Positions 1 to 13,008 are shown, numbered from the stretch's first letter. The stretch: DNA of 64,000 bases from Leuctra nigra (GCA_934045905.1 OW203762.1:17144345-17208344); one strand, 5' to 3'. Notes: generated by a model not told the origin, from the letters alone. Numbers and translations are program-made.

Positions 1-3000
1 TCAGCAACTGAATGCAGGAGCTCTTGCAGCGGCATGACATTTCAGAAGCCGTGCATAGCAAGATGGCTCTATAATTTTACATGTAATTTTGTCGGAAATA
101 TTGTGTTTTGAGTGTAATTTCATCTGAATTTTCTACAAATTTTGTTAGGATGTGAGGGAGAGGTGTGACGAGTAACAATTTGAGGTAAGACTGCAATATT
201 ATATTAATTCACCCGCTTATCCTATGGCAAGTTGGCCACTATTTCCGTGTTTGGTGTTTTCGTGTTTTTGTTGTTTTGATATTTCCTGTTATGAAATGAT
301 GTTTCCGGTAATTTATCCAAAAAAAATTGTAAAATTGTAAAATAATAATAATGTAATTTAGGCGGATAACACAATTTTAAAAATCATTGAGATGGCACAT
401 TTTTTTAAATACATAATCGACACAAAATGATTTCTCTTGATCGATTACCAATATCTATGAACGTCTATTGTTCTAACGTTTTTCATAACAGAATGGTAGG
501 GAAAGGGAGTCACATTTCTTGAAAATGCGCTTGAAATATAATATTAGTTATATTTTTTATTTATTTGGTAATTACCATTCACAACTGGAAACACACTTTA
601 CTGTACATAACGTCAATTGACATTGATTTTGACAAGAAAAATTTAGTTGGACTGTTGGTGTCACTAAAGTTAAATATTTTCTAGGTCTCTACTGTTAGAT
701 TATTTTGTAGTTGCCCGATTCAACTCAATTGGCATTCCAAAATGACAAATAAAATCTTCCAACACTTGCATTTAGCTCAACAGTGGGCATATTGATTGGT
801 TCCAAGTATACATCATAAGCGATGAACTCTGCTGTGGTGTGAGACTGTCTGCTTCCCACAGAGACGTAGTGCGAACTTGTGGCGGCAATGTCGGAAGTTA
901 AATGAAATTAACACGCAACAGCACGAGGGATTGGAACTTTCTGTCCTGATTTCACCCTCGGATAACATGCGTCTGGGTCGATGTGCGCCAGAGTTGAAAC
1001 ATTCTCGTCGCATCGAACTCCAAGTGGACAACAACTTTTTAATTGGAATTTAATGGCCAAATTAATTTAATTTTGATTGGTATGAACATTCTGAAGCAAG
1101 AATGTATTGAACGTCATTCCGAATTATACGAATGTGAGATAATGTGCCGAATCCGTATGCATCCAATCCATTGATAAATCAGGGGAGTGTTCCCGTTGAA
1201 TGATCGTTGATGCTGTAAATTCAATGTGACTTTTTACTGCGTGGGAATCCATTGCTAAACATGTGGAAGTACTTATCACGTGTATTATAATTAATTATTC
1301 TATATATTCTATATTAATGAAAATAAATGTAATTCCAATTTATTTAGCTGTAGGTTAAGTAGTACTACACAAAATGGGTTCATTTCGTAACTATACTCAT
1401 TTTCATAATGATCAATAAACTTTTGTAAGATCTTACCAAATCACATCACAAATTAAATTATCCCAATTGATATCACACCAAGAACATTGATTAACCCTTC
1501 TCTGACGGCTCCTTCAACAAAGTTCTCTCCGTATTTCACTTTTATTTGCTCTCATGTCTTCTCGGCCGATGCAGGCTAGTTGAACTATCGGCCGGTGGTT
1601 ATCACGTTAAAGCGATAGCGAAGAGCCCGATAACTGAAGGAGATTCTCGGTTGTAAATCAAACATTTACTCGTCTTTCCGCGCCACGCAGCTTGCAGTCT
1701 GAAGCTCACGGAACTTCTGAAAACTTTGCCGAGAGAGAAAGTAATTTTCAAGGCGTCGATAATAATGGAGGTGAGAAAGAAATGTGAAGAAGAAATGGAG
1801 AAGCTTTCAACAGCTATTTTGGTCTTTTGGACGTGCTTTGGTCTTCTTTACAAAAAGTTTTTAAGCGGTTTTGTTCATTTATAGGATTCATAAAAAAGCG
1901 TGTGAAGATAATTGTTTCTTTTTGTTTCTCTTTTCTTTTGATGAATTGGATTTTATTAAAAATGTTGTCATGATTTGAAAAAAATATTCACTTCTCACTG
2001 CTATAAAGCGATATTAGACATCTTTTTAGGCATCGTTTTAGAGCAGTTATTTTATATTTGATCGATGATGGAAGCTGTAATTTAAAAATAACTTCCTCAT
2101 TTAGATTTTGTTTTCTCAACATTGTAGAACAATGGCGATTCTAGAGCCACTTTATTGAAAAAATATACACTGTTGAACAGCTGTATATTTTTTTGTAAAA
2201 TATAAAAAGCCCATCGAATGTGAATGCTAATTATAGTCTAAAACCCCCGATTCTGTTACTTTTTTAAAGTGACGCCTTGCGACTTCTATAAAACAATTGC
2301 TTTGTTTATAAACACAAAATGTATAGCGAACAATCCTGTACCAACCTCGACATGTGTCGAAATAGCAACTATTTTGTACTATTCGTCTTGTATAATGTGC
2401 CTGCTTGTCTGGATAATGAGGGTTGCAAGTTGGTATCCCTGGGCCATGCGAAGTAATCGTTCCACTTGAGAATCATTATCCCAGAGGAAATGGAACGTTC
2501 ACACCGCCTTAATTGTAATGGCACCTAACTTCAAAGTCGTTATATGTAGACGATCAAATTAAATGTGCCTATGCATTTCTTTCACAAACAATAAAATTGC
2601 AGATAAAAATGCATTCAATTTGATTTGTGGAATAAATTCATGCATTTTCATTTAGAAAAATGATTTATAGATTCATTGTTGTCTAGAATCTCTCCACTTT
2701 TGTTCCAATCTTCAGAGTTATCCGAGTTGCTTGACCAATTACTGGAGAGTGATGTGAGCAGATCACAAACAACGAGTGAAGTACTTCTTTTTGTTCATCA
2801 GCTTGATTGCTTTCTTTTCTCAAGGGAATTGGTAAATATCTTCACTTTTTCAATGACACCGGCGCGTCAAGAGATAAACGAGCTTTCGATTTCCCGCAGA
2901 CCCTTTTCTTTAAAAGTACAAGAGTTTCAGAATCCCTATTGATTTGACTCGTATACGCTCCCCAAGAAAAACATTTACCTTTGTCATTTTATTTTCTGGT

Positions 3001-3905
3001 TTTAACTTTTTCCCCTTCTCAATATGAGATTTGTCGTCGTATGTTGGTAAACAAACGACGACAGGGAGCAACTGTGATGTTTGCTGTGCGGGTTGCATTT
3101 CATCCTGGTGCCAGATTGATGACGTGGTCCAGAGAGTGGTCACATGTCAGATGATGTGGGGGGGGGGGGGGGGGGGGGCTCTCATCTCCTCCACTGATCA
3201 TGTCGGGATGGATTTCAGGTGAGACACAAAGATAGAGACGCCTTTCTCGTGTTTCTCTTTGGCGGTGTCACTTTGATGAGTTATTCGACGACGATGGCTT
3301 GGAATCATTCCACTGGTAACAAAGAGTGATTGCTCTTCTACGAAAGAAACTCACTGAAGAAGGTATTATTGTTTAATCGCCTAATCATACTCGGAATTAG
3401 TTGTTTATGATAGATTGGGGTTTATAAGTTAAGTTACTTTTAGGGATATTACTTATTTTACAAAGTGTAAAATGGTTTGTACGAAACAATTTATTTGAGT
3501 CGATCAAAGAAATATTAATTGTAACCATAAAATAGTTAACAAATTTAACCATCCTTCAATCTAAAAAAAACTTTAATGAAAAAAAACGTGGCGTATAAAA
3601 TGGCATTATGCTTAAGCGTGCCAAAACAAATAGCCTTAATAAAAATCTTCTTTGATCTCAAAATCTACCTTTCAACATGACTTATTTTGATTTATTATTG
3701 AATATTATCTCTTCAAACCGAAATTAATAAAACCACAAAAAGTAGATTTGGTTTATCCATAATTTATTGTCGTTGCCATTGAGAGACAAACTACAAATAT
3801 GAATTACAAATCACAAGTAACTTCTTGCATTACTAGATACCATATACACGTCATTTCATACATGATGTCATCATCAAGTGAAACAAATACTAGATACTTC
3901 TGCTA
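1..3905. other. AT-rich non-coding stretch
   Basis: No open frame here exceeds about 90 codons and none resembles a known family. Around 1560-1620 there is a short GC-richer patch with a TCGGCCGAT / ATCGGCCG inverted pair. A 21-base poly-G run lies at 3158-3178 and may be assembled with the wrong length. Nothing else I can support. Confidence 0.5.
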
Positions 3906-4257
3906 CTGGGAAACGCTCAGTATGCCGCGTTGATAAGCGAGCACCGATACGTGCAACATCTATTTTTCATTGTCATCTTGACAGCCATCCATCTTCCATA
4001 CAATCTGGACAGAGAACTAAGCCAGATGTAAAGATGTAGAGAACTCAAGGTACAGCGGTCAAGGTGCATTTAAAAAAATTAAACACTTTAAGGTGACGCT
4101 ATTGACCGATTTGACAAACATTTTGTAATACATTTTAAAATGTTGATGTTGATGGCCATGCAAAATTTCATTGTGATCGGACCATTTTGAAGTTTCAACC
4201 AATCAGACGCATTAATAAAAAAGCCAAAAAATGATTTTGAAAAAAAATCTGCATACC

Positions 4258-4266
4258 ATCCAATTG
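4258..4266. repeat. Target-site duplication (left) of foldback element
   Basis: The 9-mer ATCCAATTG directly abuts the left terminal inverted repeat and is identical to 8128-8136. Confidence 0.9.
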
Positions 4267-7200
4267 AGGTGCGTGAACCTGGCACCCCCCACGAAAGATA
4301 TCGAGTTAAGATTCTCCAGATAATTAGTGCCCAATTAGTGCCAATTAGTGCCGTTAAAATCAGAATTAGTGCCACTTCCCCTGGGAAGTTATTAACAAAA
4401 AACACTGGGGGGTGCTAAGTTCACGCAGCACCCCCCACGAAAGATAGAGCTTTAAAACTCTCCATATATTTAGTGCTCAATTAGTGCCAATTAGTGCCGT
4501 TGAATTCAGAATTAGTGCCACTACCCCTGGGAAGTTATTCACAAAAAACACTGGGGGGTGCTAAGTTCACGCAGCACCCCCCACAAAAGAAAAAGCTTTG
4601 AAACTCTCCAAATATTTAGTGCTCAATTAGTGCCAATTAGTGCCATTGAATTCAGAATTAGTGCCACTCCCCCTAGGAAGTTATTCGCGAATATCGCTTA
4701 GGAGTCACACTTTACAAATTCTTCCCTGATTAAGTTGAAGATATGAACCTCTCCAAATATTAAGTGCTCAATTAGTGCCAATTAGTGCCGTTGAATTCAG
4801 AATTAGTGCCACTTCCCCTGGGAGGTTATTCGCGAATATCGCTTAGGAGTATCCATTTACAAATTCTTCCCTGGTTAGGTTAGAGTTTTGAAACTCTCCA
4901 AATATTAAGTGCTCAATTAGTGCCAATTAGTGCCGTTGAATTCAGAATTAGTGCCACTACCCCTGGGAAGTTATTCACAAAAAACACTGGGGGGTGCTAA
5001 GTTCACGCAGCACCCCCCACAAAAGAAAAAGCTTTGAAACTCTCCAAATATTTAGTGCTCAATTAGTGCCAATTAGTGCCGTTGAATTCAGAATTAGTGC
5101 CACTACCCCTGGGAAGTTATTCACAAAAAACACTGGGGGGTGCTAAGTTCACGCAGCACCCCCCACAAAAGAAAAAGCTTTGAAACTCTCCAAATATTTA
5201 GTGCTCAATTAGTGCCAATTAGTGCCATTGAATTCAGAATTAGTGCCACTCCCCCTAGGAAGTTATTCGCGAATATCGCTTAGGAGTCACACTTTACAAA
5301 TTCTTCCCTGGTTAAGTTGAAGATATGAACCTCTCCAAATATTAAGTGCTCAATTAGTGCCAATTAGTGCCGTTGAATTCAGAATTAGTGCCACTCCCCT
5401 GGGAAGTTATTCACTAATATCGCTAAGAAGTCTCCCTTTACAAATTCTTCCCTGGTTAGGTTAGAGTTTTGAAACTCTCCAAATATTAAGTGCTCAATTA
5501 GTGCCAATTAGTGCCGTTGAATTCAGAATTAGTGCCACTACCCCTGGGAAGTTATTCACAAAAAACACTGGGGGGTGCTAAGTTCACGCAGCACCCCCCA
5601 CAAAAGAAAAAGCTTTGAAACTCTCCAAATATTTAGTGCTCAATTAGTGCCAATTAGTGCCGTTGAATTCAGAATTAGTGCCACTACCCCTGGGAAGTTA
5701 TTCACAAAAAACACTGGGGGGTGCTAAGTTCACGCAGCACCCCCCACAAAAGAAAAAGCTTTGAAACTCTCCAAATATTTAGTGCTCAATTAGTGCCAAT
5801 TAGTGCCATTGAATTCAGAATTAGTGCCACTCCCCCTAGGAAGTTATTCGCGAATATCGCTTAGGAGTCACACTTTACAAATTCTTCCCTGGTTAAGTTG
5901 AAGATATGAACCTCTCCAAATATTAAGTGCTCAATTAGTGCCAATTAGTGCCGTTGAATTCAGAATTAGTGCCACTCCCCCTGGGAAGTTATTCACTAAT
6001 ATCGCTAAGAAGTCTCCCTTTACAAATTCTTCCCTGGTTAGGTTAGAGTTTTGAAACTCTCCAAATATTAAGTGCTCAATTAGTGCCAATTAGTGCCGTT
6101 GAATTCAGAATTAGTGCCACTACCCCTGGGAAGTTATTCACAAAAAACACTGGGGGGTGCTAAGTTCACGCAGCACCCCCCACAAAAGAAAAAGCTTTGA
6201 AACTCTCCAAATATTTAGTGCTCAATTAGTGCCAATTAGTGCCGTAGAATTCAGAATTAGTGCCACTCCCCCTGGGAAGTGTTTCGCGAATAACTCTGGT
6301 TGCGCACCATAACAACATCTTCCCCACATATGTAAAACGTTTGAAATTCTCTAATTATTTAGTGTTCAATTAGTGCCAATTTGTGCTACTAAATTCAGAA
6401 TTAGTGCCAACACCCCTGGGAATTTATTCGCGAATATCGCTGAGAGGACAAATTCTTCCCTAGTAAAGTAACAGATTTGAAAACCTCCAAATATTTAGTG
6501 CTTAATTATTGCCAATTAGTTCCGTTCAATTCAGAATTGGTGCCACTCCCCCGGGGAAGTTATTCGCGAATATCGCTGGGGGGTGCTAAGTTCACAGCAC
6601 CCCCCAAGCAAGATGGAGGTTTAATACTCTCCAAATATTTAGTGCTCAGTTAGTGCTAATTAGTGCCGTTGAATTCAGAATTAGTGCGATTTTCCCTGGG
6701 AATCTATTCGCGAATATCGCTAAGGGGTCTCACTTTACAAATTCTTCCCTAGTTAAGTTAGAGATTTGAAACTCTCCAAATATATACTGCTCAATTAGTG
6801 CCAATGAGTTCAGTTGAATTCAGAATTAGTGCCACTTCCCCGAGGACGTTATTCGCGAATATCTCTGAGGGGTTCTAAAATCACGCAGCAAACCCCACAA
6901 AAGATAGAGGTTTAACTCTCAAAATATTTAGTGCTCAATTAGTGTCAATTAGTGCCGTTGAATTCATAATTTGTGCCACTCCCCCTGGGATGTTATTCGC
7001 GACTTTCGCTGAGAGGACAAATTCTTCCCAAGTTAAGTTAGAGATTTGAAACTCTCCAAATATTAATTAGTGTCATCGTTCGTGGGGGGTGCTGTGAACT
7101 TAGCACCCCCCAGCGATTTTCGCAAAAAATTTCCATTGGTGAGTGGCACTAATTCTGAATTCAACGGCACGTATTAGCACTAATTGAGCACTAAATATTT

Positions 7201-8127
7201 GGAGAGTTTCAAATCTCTAACTTAACTAGGGAAAAATTTGTAAAGTGTGACCCCTTAGCGATATTAGCGAATACCTTCCCCGGGGAAGTGGCACTAATTC
7301 TGAATTCAACGACACTAATTGGCACTAATTGAGCACTAAATATTTGTAGAGTTTCACATCTCTAACATAACTAGGGAAGAATTTGTAAAGAGAGAATAGA
7401 CTTCTTAGCGATATTGGCGAACAACTTCCCCGGGGGAGCGGCACTAATTCTGAATTTCACGGCACTAACTTTCACTAATTGAGCACTAAATATTTGGAGA
7501 GTTTTAAACCTCTATCTTTCTTGGGGGGTGCTGTGAACTTAGCACTCCCTAGAGATATTCGCGAATAACTTCCCAGGGGGAGTGGCACTAATTCTGAATT
7601 CAACGGCACTAATTGGCACTAATTGTGCACTAAATATTTGGAGAGTTTCATAACTCTATCTTTTGTGGGGGGTGCTGCGTAAACTTAGCACCCCCAGTGT
7701 TTTTTGTGAATAACTTCCCAGGGGTAGTGGCACTAATTCTGATTTCAACGGCACTAATTGGCACTAATTGAGCACTTAATATTTGGAGAGTTTCAAACCT
7801 CTATCTTTTGTGGGGGGTGCTGCGTGAACTTAGCACCCCTCAGTGTTTTTTGTGAATAACTTCCCAGGGGTAGTGGCACTAATTCTGATTTCAACGGCAC
7901 TAATTGGCACTAATTGAGCACTTAATATTTGGAGAGTTTCAAACCTCTATCTTTTGTGGGGGGTGCTGCGTGAACTTAGCACCCCCCAGTGTTTTTTGTG
8001 AATAACTTCCCAGGGGAAGTGGCACTAATTCTCAATTCAACGGCACTAATTGGCACTAATTGGGCACTAATTATCTGGAGAATCTTAACTCGATATCTTT
8101 CGTGGGGGGTGCCAGGTTCACGCACCT
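4267..8127. mobile_element. Foldback element with tandem-repeat arms
   Basis: A 3861-bp element bounded by inverted copies of AGGTGCGTGAACCTGGCACC. It is flanked by a perfect 9-bp direct repeat ATCCAATTG at 4258-4266 and 8128-8136. Both arms are tandem arrays of a roughly 146-bp unit containing ATTAGTGCCAATTAGTGCCG and a GAATTCAGAATTAGTGCC segment. The left arm (to about 7080) is about 2.8 kb and the right arm about 1.05 kb in reverse orientation. The outermost 85-90 bases of the two arms look identical. The internal junction is near 7070-7085 and there is no unique core and no transposase frame, so it is non-autonomous. Long inverted repeats built from tandem repeats plus a 9-bp duplication are the known hallmarks of Drosophila FB elements, and 9-bp duplications are typical of MULE transposases. 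The mobilising enzyme is inferred, not seen. Confidence 0.88.
4871..6200. repeat. Four-unit higher-order repeat inside the left foldback arm
   Basis: The landmark CTGGTTAGGTTAGAGTTTTG recurs at 4871, 5452 and 6034, spacing 581-582 bp, which equals four basic units of about 146 bp. The unit order between landmarks is the same in each block. The right arm does not show this block, so the expansion probably occurred within the left arm after the palindrome formed. Confidence 0.8.
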
Positions 8128-8136
8128 ATCCAATTG
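8128..8136. repeat. Target-site duplication (right) of foldback element
   Basis: The 9-mer ATCCAATTG directly abuts the right terminal inverted repeat, matching 4258-4266. Confidence 0.9.
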
Positions 8137-8265
8137 CGGTCAAAATCTGTGCAAAATTTCAGATCGATCGGAGCTACCTGTAAATATCATCAGGAACATA
8201 CAAAAATAGGTCCATTATGGAGAATAGTCAAAAGGAGACGCACCCTCAATAGTTGCCTCAAATAT

Positions 8266-11200
8266 ATGCTCGCTTACCAACGCTTGAGAACTGTCTCAGT
8301 GTGCGAACAGCCTCCACGGCCAACGAGATTGAATAATCTGCGTCCAGGAGCGCTCGGCTCCGACATATGCTCGCTTACCAACGCTTGAGAACTGTCTCAG
8401 TGTGCGAACAGCCTCCACGCCAACTAGATTGAATAATCTGCGTCCAGGAGCGCTCGGTTCATAATGCTCGCTTACCAACGCTTGAGAACTGTCTCAGTGT
8501 GCGAACAGCCTCCACGGCCAACGAGATTGAATAATCTGCGTCCAGGAGCGCTCGGTTGACATAATGCTCGCTTACCAACGCTTGAGAACTGTCTCAGTGT
8601 GCGAACAGCCTCCACGGCCAACGAGATTGAATAATCTGCGTCCAGGAGCGCTCGGTTCATAATGCTCGCTTACCAACGCTTGAGAACTGTATCAGTGTGC
8701 GAACAGCCTCCACGGCCAACGAGATTGAATAATCTGCGTCCAGGAGCGCTCGGTTGACATAATGCTCGCTTACCAACGCTTGAGAACTGTCTCAGTGTGC
8801 GAACAGCCTCCACGGCCAACGAGATTGAATAATCTGCGTCCAGGAGCGCTCGGTTCGTAATGCTCGCTTACCAACGCTTGAGAACTGTCTCAGTGTGCGA
8901 ACAGCCTCCACGGCCAACGAGATTGAATAATCTGCGTCCAGGAGCGCTCGGTTGACATAATGCTCGCTTACCAACGCTTGAGAACTGTCTCAGTGTGCGA
9001 ACAGCCTCCACGGCCAACGAGATTGAATAATCTGCGTCCAGGAGCGCTCGGCTCCGACATATGCTCGCTTACCAACGCTTGAGAACTGTCTCAGTGTGCG
9101 AACAGCCTCCATAATCTGCGTCCAGGAGCGCTCGGTTGACATAATGCTCGCTTACCAACGCTTCAGAACTGTCTCAGTGTGCGAACAGCCTCCATAATCT
9201 GCGTCCAGGAGCGCTCGGTTGACATAATGCTCGCTTACCAACGCTTGAGAACTGTCTCAGTGTGCGAACAGCCTCCACGGCCAACTAGATTGAATAATCT
9301 GCGTCCAGGAGCGCTCGGTTGACATATGCTCGCTTACCAACGCTTGAGAACTGTCTCAGTGTGCGAACAGCCTCCACGGCCAACTAGATTGAATAATCTG
9401 CGTCCAGGAGCGCTCGGTTGACATAATGCTCGCTTACCAACGCTTGAGAACTGTCTCAGTGTGCGAACAGCCTCCACGGCCAACTAGATTGAATAATCTG
9501 CGTCCAGGAGCGCTCGGCTCCGACATAATGCTCGCTTACCAACGCTTGAGAACTGTCTTAGTGTGCGAACAGCCTCCACGGCCAACTAGATTGAATAATC
9601 TGCGTCCAGGAGCGCTCGGCTCCGACATAATGCTCGCTTACCAACGCTTGAGAACTGTCTCAGTGTGCGAACAGCCTCCACGGCCAACTAGATTGAATAA
9701 TCTGCGTCCAGGAGCGCTCGGCTCCGACATATGCTCGCTTACCAACGCTTGAGAACTGTCTCAGTGTGCGAACAGCCTCCACGGCCAACTAGATTGAATA
9801 ATCTGCGTCCAGGAGCGCTCGGCTCCGACATATGCTCGCTTACCAACGCTTGAGAACTGTCTTAGTGTGCGAGCAGCCTCCACGGCCAACTAGATTGAAT
9901 AATCTGCGTCCAGGAGCGCTCGGTTGACATATGCTCGCTTACCAACGCTTGAGAACTGTCTCAGTGTGCGAACAGCCTCCACGGCCAACTAGATTGAATA
10001 ATCTGCGTCCAGGAGCGCTCGGCTCCGACATAATGCTCGCTTACCAACGCTTGAGAACTGTCTTAGTGTGCGAACAGCCTCCACGGCCAACTAGATTGAA
10101 TAATCTGCGTCCAGGAGCGCTCGGCTCCGACATAATGCTCGCTTACCAACGCTTGAGAACTGTCTCAGTGTGCGAACAGCCTCCACGGCCAACTAGATTG
10201 AATAATCTGCGTCCAGGAGCGCTCGGCTCCGACATATGCTCGCTAACCAACGCTTGAGAACTGTCTCAGTGTGCGAACAGCCTCCACGGCCAACGAGATT
10301 GAATAATCTGCGTCCAGGAGCGCTCGGCTCTGACATAATGCTCGCTTACCAACGCTTGAGAACTGTCTCAGTGTGCGAACAGCCTCCACGGCCAACTAGA
10401 TTGAATAATCTGCGTCCAGGAGCGCTCGGCTCCGACATAATGCTCGCTTACCAACGCTTGAGAACTGTCTTAGTGTGCGAACAGCCTCCACGGCCAACTA
10501 GATTGAATAATCTGCGTCCAGGAGCGCTCGGCTCCGACATATGCTCGCTTACCAACGCTTGAGAACTGTCTTAGTGTGCGAGCAGCCTCCACGGCCAACG
10601 AGATTGAATAATCTGCGTCCAGGAGCGCTCGGTTGACATAATGCTCGCTTACCAACGCTTCAGAACTGTCTCAGTGTGCGAACAGCCTCCACGGCCAACT
10701 AGATTGAATAATCTGCGTCCAGGAGCGCTCGGTTGACATAATGCTCGCTTACCAACGCTTGAGAACTGTCTCAGTGTGCGAACAGCCTCCACGGCCAACG
10801 AGATTGAATAACCTGCGTCCAGGAGCGCTCGGCTCTGACATAATGCTCGCTTACCAACGCTTGAGAACTGTCTCAGTGTGCGAACAGCCTCCACGGCCAA
10901 CGAGATTGAATAATCTGCGTCCAGGAGCGCTCGGTTGACATAATGCTCGCTTACCAACGCTTGAGAACTGTCTCAGTGTGCGAACAGCCTCCACGGCCAA
11001 CGAGATTGAATAATCTGCGTCCAGGAGCGCTCGGCTCCGACATATGCTCGCTTACCAACGCTTGAGAACTGTCTCAGTGTGCGAACAGCCTCCACGGCCA
11101 ACGAGATTGAATAATCTGCGTCCAGGAGCGCTCGGCTCCGACATATGCTCGCTTACCAATGCTTGAGAACTGTCTTAGTGTGCGAGCAGCCTCCACGGCC

Positions 11201-12437
11201 AACGAGATTGAATAATCTGCGTCCAGGAGCGCTCGGTTGACATAATGCTCGCTTACCAACGCTTCAGAACTGTCTCAGTGTGCGAACAGCCTCCATGCCA
11301 ACGAGATTGAATAATCTGCGTCCAGGAGCGCTCGGTTCATAATGCTCGCTTACCAACGCTTGAGAACTGTCTCAGTGTGCGAACAGCCTCCACGGCTAAC
11401 GAGATTGAATAATCTGCGTCCAGGAGCGCTCGGTTGACATAATGCTCGCTTACCAACGCTTGAGAACTGTCTCAGTGTGCGAACAGCCTCCACGGCCAAC
11501 GAGATTGAATAACCTGCGTCCAGGAGCGCTCGGCTCTGACATAATGCTCGCTTACCAACGCTTGAGAACTGTCTCAGTGTGCGAACAGCCTCCACGGCCA
11601 ACGAGATTGAATAATCTGCGTCCAGGAGCGCTCGGTTGACATAATGCTCGCTTACCAACGCTTGAGAACTGTCTCAGTGTGCGAACAGCCTCCACGGCCA
11701 ACGAGATTGAATAATCTGCGTCCAGGAGCGCTCGGCTCCGACATATGCTCGCTTACCAACGCTTGAGAACTGTCTCAGTGTGCGAACAGCCTCCACGGCT
11801 AACGAGATTGAATAATCTGCGTCCAGGAGCGCTCGGTTGACATAATGCTCGCTTACCAACGCTTGAGAACTGTCTCAGTGTGCGAACAGCCTCCACGGCC
11901 AACGAGATTGAATAATCTGCGTCCAGGAGCGCTCGGTTGACATAATGCTCGCTTACCAACGCTTGAGAACTGTCTCAGTGTGCGAACAGCCTCCACGGCT
12001 AACGAGATTGAATAATCTGCGTCCAGGAGCGCTCGGTTGACATAATGCTCGCTTACCAACGCTTGAGAACTGTCTCAGTGTGCGAACAGCCTCCACGGCC
12101 AACGAGATTGAATAATCTACGTCCAGGAGCGCTCGGTTGACATAATGCTCGCTTACCAACGCTTGAGAACTGTCTCAGTGTGCGAACAGCCTCCACGGCC
12201 AACGAGATTGAATAATCTGCGTCCAGGAGCGCTCGGCTCCGACATATGCTCGCTTACCAACGCTTGAGAACTGTCTCAGTGTGCGAACAGCCTCCACGGC
12301 CAACGAGATTGAATAATCTGCGTCCAGGAGCGCTCGGTTGACATAATGCTCGCTTACCAACGCTTGAGAACTGTCTCAGTGTGCGAACAGCCTCCACGGC
12401 CAACGAGATTGAATAATCTGCGTCCAGGAGCGCTCGG
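8266..12437. repeat. 100-bp satellite array, about 42 monomers
   Basis: Head-to-tail monomers begin ATGCTCGCTTACCAACGC and end CAGGAGCGCTCGG followed by one of three linkers (TTGACATA, CTCCGACATA or TTCATA), giving 97 to 101 bp. Two neighbouring copies near 9060-9220 lack the CGGCCAACTAGATTG-type segment and are about 80 bp. Higher-order copies are visible: 9426-9752 recurs at 9931-10257 (505 bp, five monomers) and 10649-10957 recurs at 11350-11658 (701 bp, seven monomers). Short open frames exist on both strands only because the monomer happens to lack stops in some frames. I do not regard them as genes. Confidence 0.95.
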
Positions 12438-13008
12438 GGGTCTTTTCTCCTGCTATTTGTAGCATAGTTGACGTGGGGAATTAGAACCACTGCCAAGTTC
12501 TCGTAAGAAATGATCTTGGAGTGTGTCCACTGCTTTACCATTTATTTTCGGATGTGTCGCATTGTTGTACCTTGCGTCACTGGAGTGCTATTTGGCGAGA
12601 CTGTCCTCCATTGTGCCACATAAATGATGAAGATTTTCATCTATTAGCTGGCCGTGGGCTTCAATTATAACAATATGCCGGGCTCAATTCGCTAGAGAGT
12701 TTTATGTTGAAGGCCGGGGCGATTCGTTATAATTTGCTTTTCGTTTCTACCCATTAAATAGTTACTGTATTGTTCAGCACATTTTGTTTGCTGTCTTTTA
12801 TTTTATACCATAGAATATTGTCATGGTATAATATACATAGTCAAGAAAGAAATAAGTGTTTTCAATTTGGGAATATTCTTAAGAAAGAAGTAGACAAAAT
12901 AATATGAAAAAAAATAGAAAATAAATTTAATCTTTTCAAATATACATCGGGTTAGTTTCCCGTTAGTTTCTTTCAAGTTAGAAAACTGTATAATTATTTT
13001 TTATAGTT
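12438..13008. other. Non-coding stretch after the satellite
   Basis: Abrupt return to AT-rich sequence after the last CGCTCGG of the array. I see no gene or recognisable repeat. Confidence 0.5.

Larger units (their letters stand above)
3906..8258 (-). mobile_element. Helitron-like element interrupted by a foldback element
   Basis: The left end carries an aged version of the family 3' terminus (complement of CTGGGAAACGCTCAG, then GCGTTGATAAGCGAGCAC), so the element lies on the minus strand. The body resumes after the foldback insertion at 8137 with a GTGCAAAATTTCAGATCGAT segment that recurs in other copies. It ends near 8258 in a GGAGACGC... stretch matching the other extremity of the family. 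The terminal CTAG is degraded here to CCAG, so the family call rests on comparison with the copies at 18235 and 50916. No transposase frame is present. The right boundary is approximate. Confidence 0.55.

Noticed and set aside
3158..3178. G-quadruplex or functional poly-G tract
   Set aside because: A bare 21-G homopolymer is length-unstable and prone to sequencing error. Nothing around it suggests function.
8266..12541. Many overlapping open frames of 60-108 codons on both strands in the 100-bp satellite
   Set aside because: They repeat with the monomer, appear on both strands over the same bases, and have no independent sign of coding.
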